Below are positions 1 to 4,200 of a DNA stretch of 6,060 bases, piece by piece; position 1 is the stretch's first letter; the number at the start of each line of letters is the position of its first letter. Source of the DNA: Acholeplasmataceae bacterium (GTDB taxonomy: Bacteria; Bacillota_I; Bacilli_A; Acholeplasmatales; Acholeplasmataceae); NCBI GenBank assembly GCA_030656435.1, contig JAUSOA010000059.1:1-6060 (forward strand). Direction: 5' to 3'. Made by a program: the position numbers and the translations under genes. The notes beneath the pieces were generated by a model that was not told the DNA's origin, searched no databases, and saw nothing but the letters and a program-made list of their open reading frames with translations.

Positions 1-403
1 CATGATTAAGCTCTTCTTCTGAATTGATTTCCTGATAGGCTACTGTTTTGAAGCCTACATCGTTAATGGTTTTCTTTTCTATCAACCTGTCTTGAGTAAA
101 AAGTAAGGGGAAGGTTCCTTGCGGAAGCTTTTCAAGAATACTAGAAAGTGCATTTCCAGGTATATTTTCAAACTCATAGGTGATCACATCACATAAATCA
201 AATAACTCTTTAAGTGCCTTTTGATCATCAAAATGAGCTATAAGATGAAGATCTGCGACCTGTGATGCAGGACATCCTTCCTTAGGATCTAAGATAATAA
301 CACCGTAGCCCATTTGTCTAGCTGAGATAGCGAGCATTCTGCCAAGCTGCCCGCCACCAATGATTCCGATAGTTGCTGGGGGTAAAATAGTATTAAATGA
401 CAT
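1..403 (-). CDS. purK: N5-carboxyaminoimidazole ribonucleotide synthase PurK (N-terminal part, runs off left edge)
   Basis: Cytosolic ATP-grasp enzyme that uses ATP and bicarbonate to carboxylate aminoimidazole ribonucleotide (AIR) to N5-CAIR, the substrate of PurE. Only the first 134 codons are present; family members are usually about 370-400 residues, so roughly a third is visible. The visible part is the N-terminal Rossmann-like pre-ATP-grasp domain. The glycine-rich GGGQLGRML is at residues 16-24, LDPKEGCPASQVAD at about 38-51, and the family hallmark VITYEFENIP at about 73-82. The segment TQDRLIEKK further on fits the conserved stretch before the ATP-grasp domain. The start ATG (403-401) is preceded by AAGGTG (411-416) at 7-nt spacing and lies inside the 3' end of purE, overlapping it by 11 bp. 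This arrangement suggests translational coupling and roughly equal production of the two enzymes. No frameshift or stop is visible. The identity is strong; the remaining two-thirds cannot be judged. Confidence 0.96.
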   Translation of the reverse strand, partial: MSFNTILPPATIGIIGGGQLGRMLAISARQMGYGVIILDPKEGCPASQVADLHLIAHFDDQKALKELFDLCDVITYEFENIPGNALSSILEKLPQGTFPLLFTQDRLIEKKTINDVGFKTVAYQEINSEEELNH

Positions 404-872
404 CCTTAAGCACCTTTTCTGTTTGATTTTTTCTAAATGTATGTAATTTTTCTTTGAGTGTTTCATCTTTAAGTGCTAATATTTGACAAGCGAGTAACGC
501 TGCATTCTTTGCTCCAGGAACACCTATTGCAAGTGTTCCAACAGGTATACCTGCTGGCATTTGAGCAATAGATAGTAAAGAATCAATACCATTAAGTTCT
601 TTACTTTGAATGGGTACCCCAAGTACAGGAAGAATTGTCTTTGATGCGACCATACCGGGAAGATGCGCTGCACCACCCGCTCCTGCAATAATGATTTCAA
701 ATCCACGTTTTTCAGCATTTTCAGCGAATTCGAACATAAAATCAGGTGTGCGATGCGCTGAAACAATTTTAGTTTCATAGGATACTCCAAATGATTCTAA
801 AATCATTTCTGTTTCCTTCATCGTTGCATAATCCGATTGACTACCCATAATAATTGCGATTTTTGATAACAT
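393..872 (-). CDS. purE: N5-carboxyaminoimidazole ribonucleotide mutase PurE (class I)
   Basis: Converts N5-CAIR to CAIR in de novo purine synthesis; class I PurE enzymes are known to be octameric and cytosolic. The 159-residue product is of usual length and appears intact. Family motifs in order: GSQSD at residues 10-14 (phosphate/substrate-binding loop), SAHRTP at 38-43 with His40 corresponding to the catalytic His of E. coli PurE, AGAGGAAHLPGMVAS at 63-77, PVLGVPIQS at 82-90, and the QMPAGIPVGT plus PGAKNAALLA segments at 104-128. The frame stays open upstream to an ATG at 953, but I chose the ATG at 872-870. It sits 10 nt behind a perfect AGGAGG, it matches the normal family N-terminus (MLSKIAIIMGS), and the upstream extension would translate riboswitch and terminator sequence. 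It is the first gene of the operon and is followed by overlapping purK, whose product supplies its substrate. The pairing with purK supports the N5-CAIR mutase type over the class II AIR carboxylase. Confidence 0.98.
   Translation of the reverse strand: MLSKIAIIMGSQSDYATMKETEMILESFGVSYETKIVSAHRTPDFMFEFAENAEKRGFEIIIAGAGGAAHLPGMVASKTILPVLGVPIQSKELNGIDSLLSIAQMPAGIPVGTLAIGVPGAKNAALLACQILALKDETLKEKLHTFRKNQTEKVLKDVI
411..416 (-). promoter_or_regulatory. purK ribosome binding site inside purE
   Basis: AAGGTG on the minus strand, 7 nt before the purK ATG (403) and inside the last codons of purE. Ribosomes finishing purE pass over it, which fits coupled translation of the overlapping pair. Confidence 0.65.
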
Positions 873-882
873 TTTTATAAAA

Positions 883-888
883 CCTCCT
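883..888 (-). promoter_or_regulatory. purE ribosome binding site
   Basis: A perfect AGGAGG on the minus strand, 10 nt before the ATG at 872. It settles the purE start against the longer open frame beginning at 953. It lies just downstream of the riboswitch terminator's U-tract, so transcripts that stop at the terminator never contain it. Confidence 0.9.
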
Positions 889-891
889 GTT

Positions 892-930
892 AAAAAATAA
901 AAAAGCACGAACAAAAGAAGCTCGCACTTT
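892..930 (-). terminator. Riboswitch-controlled intrinsic terminator before purE
   Basis: In minus-strand RNA, AAAGUGCGAGC (930-920) can pair along its whole length with GUUCGUGCUUU (912-902). This gives an 11-bp stem including three G-U pairs and a 7-nt loop. A tract of UUUUUUAUUUUUU follows, partly shared with the stem end. It lies between the purine aptamer and the purE ribosome binding site, the usual place for the expression platform of a transcription-terminating OFF switch. When guanine is bound, the P1 helix forms and this hairpin is free to stop transcription. Confidence 0.88.
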
Positions 931-950
931 AAAGTACAAAAAACTTCTCT
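914..950 (-). promoter_or_regulatory. Predicted antiterminator helix of the purine riboswitch
   Basis: The 3' strand of the aptamer's P1 helix, AGAGAAG (RNA positions 950-944), is complementary to CUUCUUU (920-914). The latter covers the end of the terminator's 5' arm and its loop. Between them, GUACUUU and AAAGUGC can also partly pair, which would hide more of the terminator's 5' arm. Forming this structure excludes both P1 and the terminator, so without ligand transcription should continue into purE. Pairings were found by eye; no folding energy was computed. Confidence 0.68.
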
Positions 951-1019
951 CATAGTCTGTATATTTACGGTATACAGGTAGAAACTTTGGGACCATATCT
1001 CCCCGATTATATAAGAAAA
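945..1019 (-). promoter_or_regulatory. Guanine-sensing purine riboswitch aptamer
   Basis: A complete purine-riboswitch aptamer of about 75 nt in the leader of purE. P1 is formed by UUUUCUUA (1019-1012) and UGAGAGAA (952-945). The conserved UAUAAUC junction follows, then P2 (GGGA with UCCC) closing the loop GAUAUGG. Next come the invariant AGUUUCUACC junction and P3 (UGUAUA with UAUACA, plus a C-G pair) closing the loop CCGUAAA. The two loops carry the bases that make the kissing contact in known structures. The 3' junction reads GACUAUG. The C (complement of the G at 955) is the base that pairs with the ligand and specifies guanine/hypoxanthine; adenine riboswitches have U there. With the downstream terminator this should repress purE-purK when guanine is abundant. 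Alternative specificities such as 2'-deoxyguanosine look unlikely because the core junctions match the ordinary guanine class. Confidence 0.95.
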
Positions 1020-1060
1020 TATTGTGATATTGATTCGATTCAGTTGTGGAATACAAAACT

Positions 1061-1089
1061 ATTATAGAATAGCTTGTCTCAAATTACAA
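1061..1089 (-). promoter_or_regulatory. Promoter of the pur operon (sigma-A/sigma-70 type)
   Basis: On the minus strand, TTGTAA (1089-1084; four of six consensus bases) and a perfect TATAAT (1066-1061) are separated by 17 bp. Transcription would start near 1054 and give a leader of about 180 nt containing the whole riboswitch and terminator. The position just upstream of the aptamer makes it the best promoter candidate. A second, weaker match (TTGCTA, 16 bp, TATAAT; 1146-1173) lies farther upstream. Confidence 0.75.
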
Positions 1090-1294
1090 GGTTTGATGGT
1101 AATGTTTTTAAAGAAAGCGTTCACTCCATGAAAAATCTTGATTAGATTATAAAAACTATATAATGAATAGCAAAGAACTTGTGGTGAGCAGATAAAAATA
1201 GATGCTAGTAGATTTACGCATCTACTAACACCTACTTTTCTAATTTCTTGATTCAATTTCATTTTTTTACTTATTAGAATGATATGGAAGAAGC
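1090..1294. other. Intergenic region between the propeller gene and the pur promoter
   Basis: About 200 bp without a convincing gene. It contains the candidate terminator at 1194-1224 and a possible second upstream promoter (1146-1173). An open frame on the minus strand (1262-1062, 66 codons) has no good ribosome binding site, no recognisable motif, spans the hairpin and ends at the pur promoter's -10 box, so I do not call it a gene. I see no tRNA, insertion-sequence end or other RNA. Confidence 0.6.
1194..1224 (-). terminator. Candidate intrinsic terminator of the propeller gene
   Basis: About 70 nt after the stop codon, minus-strand RNA has UAGAUGC (1224-1218) perfectly complementary to GCAUCUA (1205-1199). 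The loop is 12 nt and UUUUU (1198-1194) follows directly. A competing 8-bp stem, UAGUAGAU with AUCUACUA (1227-1220 and 1213-1206, 6-nt loop), uses part of the same sequence. The short stem and short U-tract make it weaker than the pur terminator, but the location is right for ending transcription before the pur promoter. Confidence 0.5.
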
Positions 1295-4200
1295 TTATTC
1301 AATAAGATACATCTTCATGAATAACTGTATATCAGATGCTGGCATCAAACTATAGTAGTTTGGTGTAACTAGATATAAATCTAAATGCCATCCCAAATCC
1401 ATATAATTTTCAGGAATATAATAATCAATAGACTCTCCAAAATTAACACTAACCGTATGATTAAGAACTGGGAATGGAATAAGTTCACTAACTTGAGGAA
1501 TCAATGAGTCTACTGTAGTTCCAATACCAAGATTTCCCCCAGTGTTCTCTCCCCACATAAATATTCTACCCAGTGATGTCAAGGCTCCATTGTTATACGC
1601 AAATGAATATGTGTGTTGTATTTGTTCATTATCTAATAACAAGAAATTCGAAGTTATATCAGCTGGTGTCGTTACATTAGTACGTGTGTTGTTTCCAATT
1701 TGACCTTCATTGTTTAGCCCCCATGTAAATACTCTACCCATCGATGTTTTTGCCATAAATGTAAATGCACAACCACTAATATGATTAATGACTTCACCTT
1801 CTTCTAGGTTGAAGACATGAGTAATAAGTGTTGGTGTGGGAACATTTCCTTGAACTACATATCCTAAATTTCCGTGATCATTATTCCCCCATGTATAAAC
1901 ATTTCCCGAATTAGATAGTACCATCACATTTGAGCCTAATGATGCTATAGATTCAATAAAATCTCCTTCCTCTAGAGGAATATTTGAAGTAATGTCAATA
2001 GGCACCAGTGATCTATTGCTTATTATTCCAATTCCTAGATTTCCCTCTGTGTTGACTCCCCATGTCAATACTCTATACTGACTTGTTAAAGCCACCATAT
2101 GATTAAATCCACCTGCATTAACACTGATTATTGTTTCACCTTCATTTAAGTCAATACAGTTTGTAACATTAATGGGTGTTGATTGATGAGTAATATTGCC
2201 ATTACAAAGTTGCCCATTCCAATTTGCACCCCATGTAAATATTCTTTCTTCTGATGTTATGGCGATATTCGAATAGAATCCAGTACTCAATTTAACTATT
2301 TGTTCTCCAGGATTAAATGCGAAAAATGATGTAATATCTTGCGGTAAGGGCATGTTGGTCAATGTCCCATTGCCTAATTGTCCAAATTCACCTGTTCCCC
2401 ATGTAAAAACTCTACCTAACGACGTTAGGGCAATACTATGCTTATAGCCTGCATGTACTTGAATAATATACTCTTCTTCAGCTAAGTTGAAATTTGATGT
2501 TATATTTTGAGGTGTAAGAACATCTTGATTAGTTCCATTACCCAACTGGTAATGTTGGTTTGTCCCCCATGTGAATAATTCGTAATCAGATGTGAGTAGC
2601 ATCATATGGAAATGTCCCTTGAAATCAATTATGGTCTTATCAACTAAATAGTACTGAATCTCATAAGAGTTTACTTCCCACTTCGCATATAGGATAATAT
2701 CTCGACTTGGTATGCTTGTGACTTCATTACCATAAAATATAGTGAGTTCAACATCTTCATACCATCCATCATAGGTATGACCTTCAAGTTCAGTCACCGG
2801 ATTATCAATTGTTGTGCCATATATATCATAAATCGGTTCTAGCCAGCTTCCTCCATTGGTTTCAAAAAAGAGTAAATAATTGCTAATTTCCCATTTTGCA
2901 TAAAGTGTTAAATCACCAATGGATCCCAATTCAATGGATGAAACTTGGTCTCCTTCAAACACTAAGTTATCAAACCAGCCTAAAAAGGTATAACCTTCCT
3001 TTGTGGGTTCTTCAAGATTAATGGTTGTTGTCTCGATTGTGTATGTGTCAGGATTATTGATACTGTTTTCACCATCAAACAATTCATAAGTAATATTATA
3101 AGAGGTTGCTTCTAGTTGACCATATAAATTAATATTTTGAGCTGGCATGGTTGTAAAAAGGTATGGTGTTGTAAAATAGATATCTAAATACCAACCGTCA
3201 ATTGTATAACCTTCCTGCACATAAGAATCGGTATTAGTATCAAACACATAGGTCTCAGTTTTTATTAAATTAGGATAGTCTAAAGGAATCTCTGTTGGAG
3301 TAATTTTGTCAACTGTTGTTCCATCACCGAGTTGGCCACTTACGTTATGTCCCCAGGTAAACATGCGTCCTCCTGAGGTTAGAACAGCTGAATAATAACC
3401 TCCTATAGAAACTATAGCGATAGTTTCTTCAGCACCTAGGTTAAACTGGTTTGTTATTTCTATTGGTGTAGTTTTATGGATTGTTGTTCCATCACCAATT
3501 TGCCCATATGTATTATATCCCCATGTAAACATGCGTCCTGTTGAGGTTAAAATAGCGGAGTGTTCCCCTTCAGATGAAACACTGATGATCGCTTCGCCTT
3601 CTTCTATATTAAACTGATTTGTGATATCAAATGGTGTAAATCTATTTGTTGTTGTTCCATCTCCTAGTTGCCCAAAACTATTACGTCCCCAAGTGAATAC
3701 ACGACCTGTTGAGGTTAGGGCAGATGAATGAAAAAATCCTGATGAAATATTTACAATGGTCTCATCGACTTCTAGATTAAAATTGCTTGTAATCTCTATT
3801 GGTGTAGAATGAGCATTAGAGTCACTTGTTCCATTACCGAGTTGACCAAAATTGTTATATCCCCAAGTGAAAACGCGATTTAATGAGGTTATAGCAGATG
3901 AATGAAAGTCTCCCAATGAAATACTCACAATCCTTTCATCTTCTAATAGACTAAACTGACTTGTAATCTCTAATGGAGTAGATCTATCATTTGTTGTCCC
4001 ATCACCAAGTTGGCCATACCAATTAACTCCCCAGGTGAACAAACGACCATTTGAGGTGAGTAAAGATGAATGATAACGACCCAATGAGACACTCTTTATG
4101 GTCTCGCCTGCTTCCAAATTAAACTGGCTTGTAATCTCTGTTGGACTCGTTTTATACATATTTGTACCATCACCAAGTTGTCCATAATAATTATATCCCC

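Noticed and set aside
524..790. 88-codon open frame on the minus strand
   Set aside because: It lies wholly inside purE in another frame and has no recognisable domain; purE is certain.
873..953. N-terminal extension of PurE from an ATG at 953
   Set aside because: It would translate the end of the riboswitch and the terminator, has no ribosome binding site, and adds 27 residues absent from PurE proteins. The ATG at 872 has a perfect AGGAGG.
841..1056. 71-codon open frame on the minus strand across the pur leader
   Set aside because: It overlaps the riboswitch, the terminator and the start of purE. The structured RNA explains this sequence.
1146..1173. Second pur promoter (TTGCTA, 16 bp, TATAAT on the minus strand)
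   Set aside because: Only a partial -35 match in AT-rich sequence and farther from the riboswitch; the promoter at 1061-1089 is better placed. Could be real, but unsupported.
1062..1262. 66-codon open frame between the propeller gene and the pur promoter
   Set aside because: No convincing ribosome binding site or motif; it contains the candidate terminator and ends in the pur -10 box.
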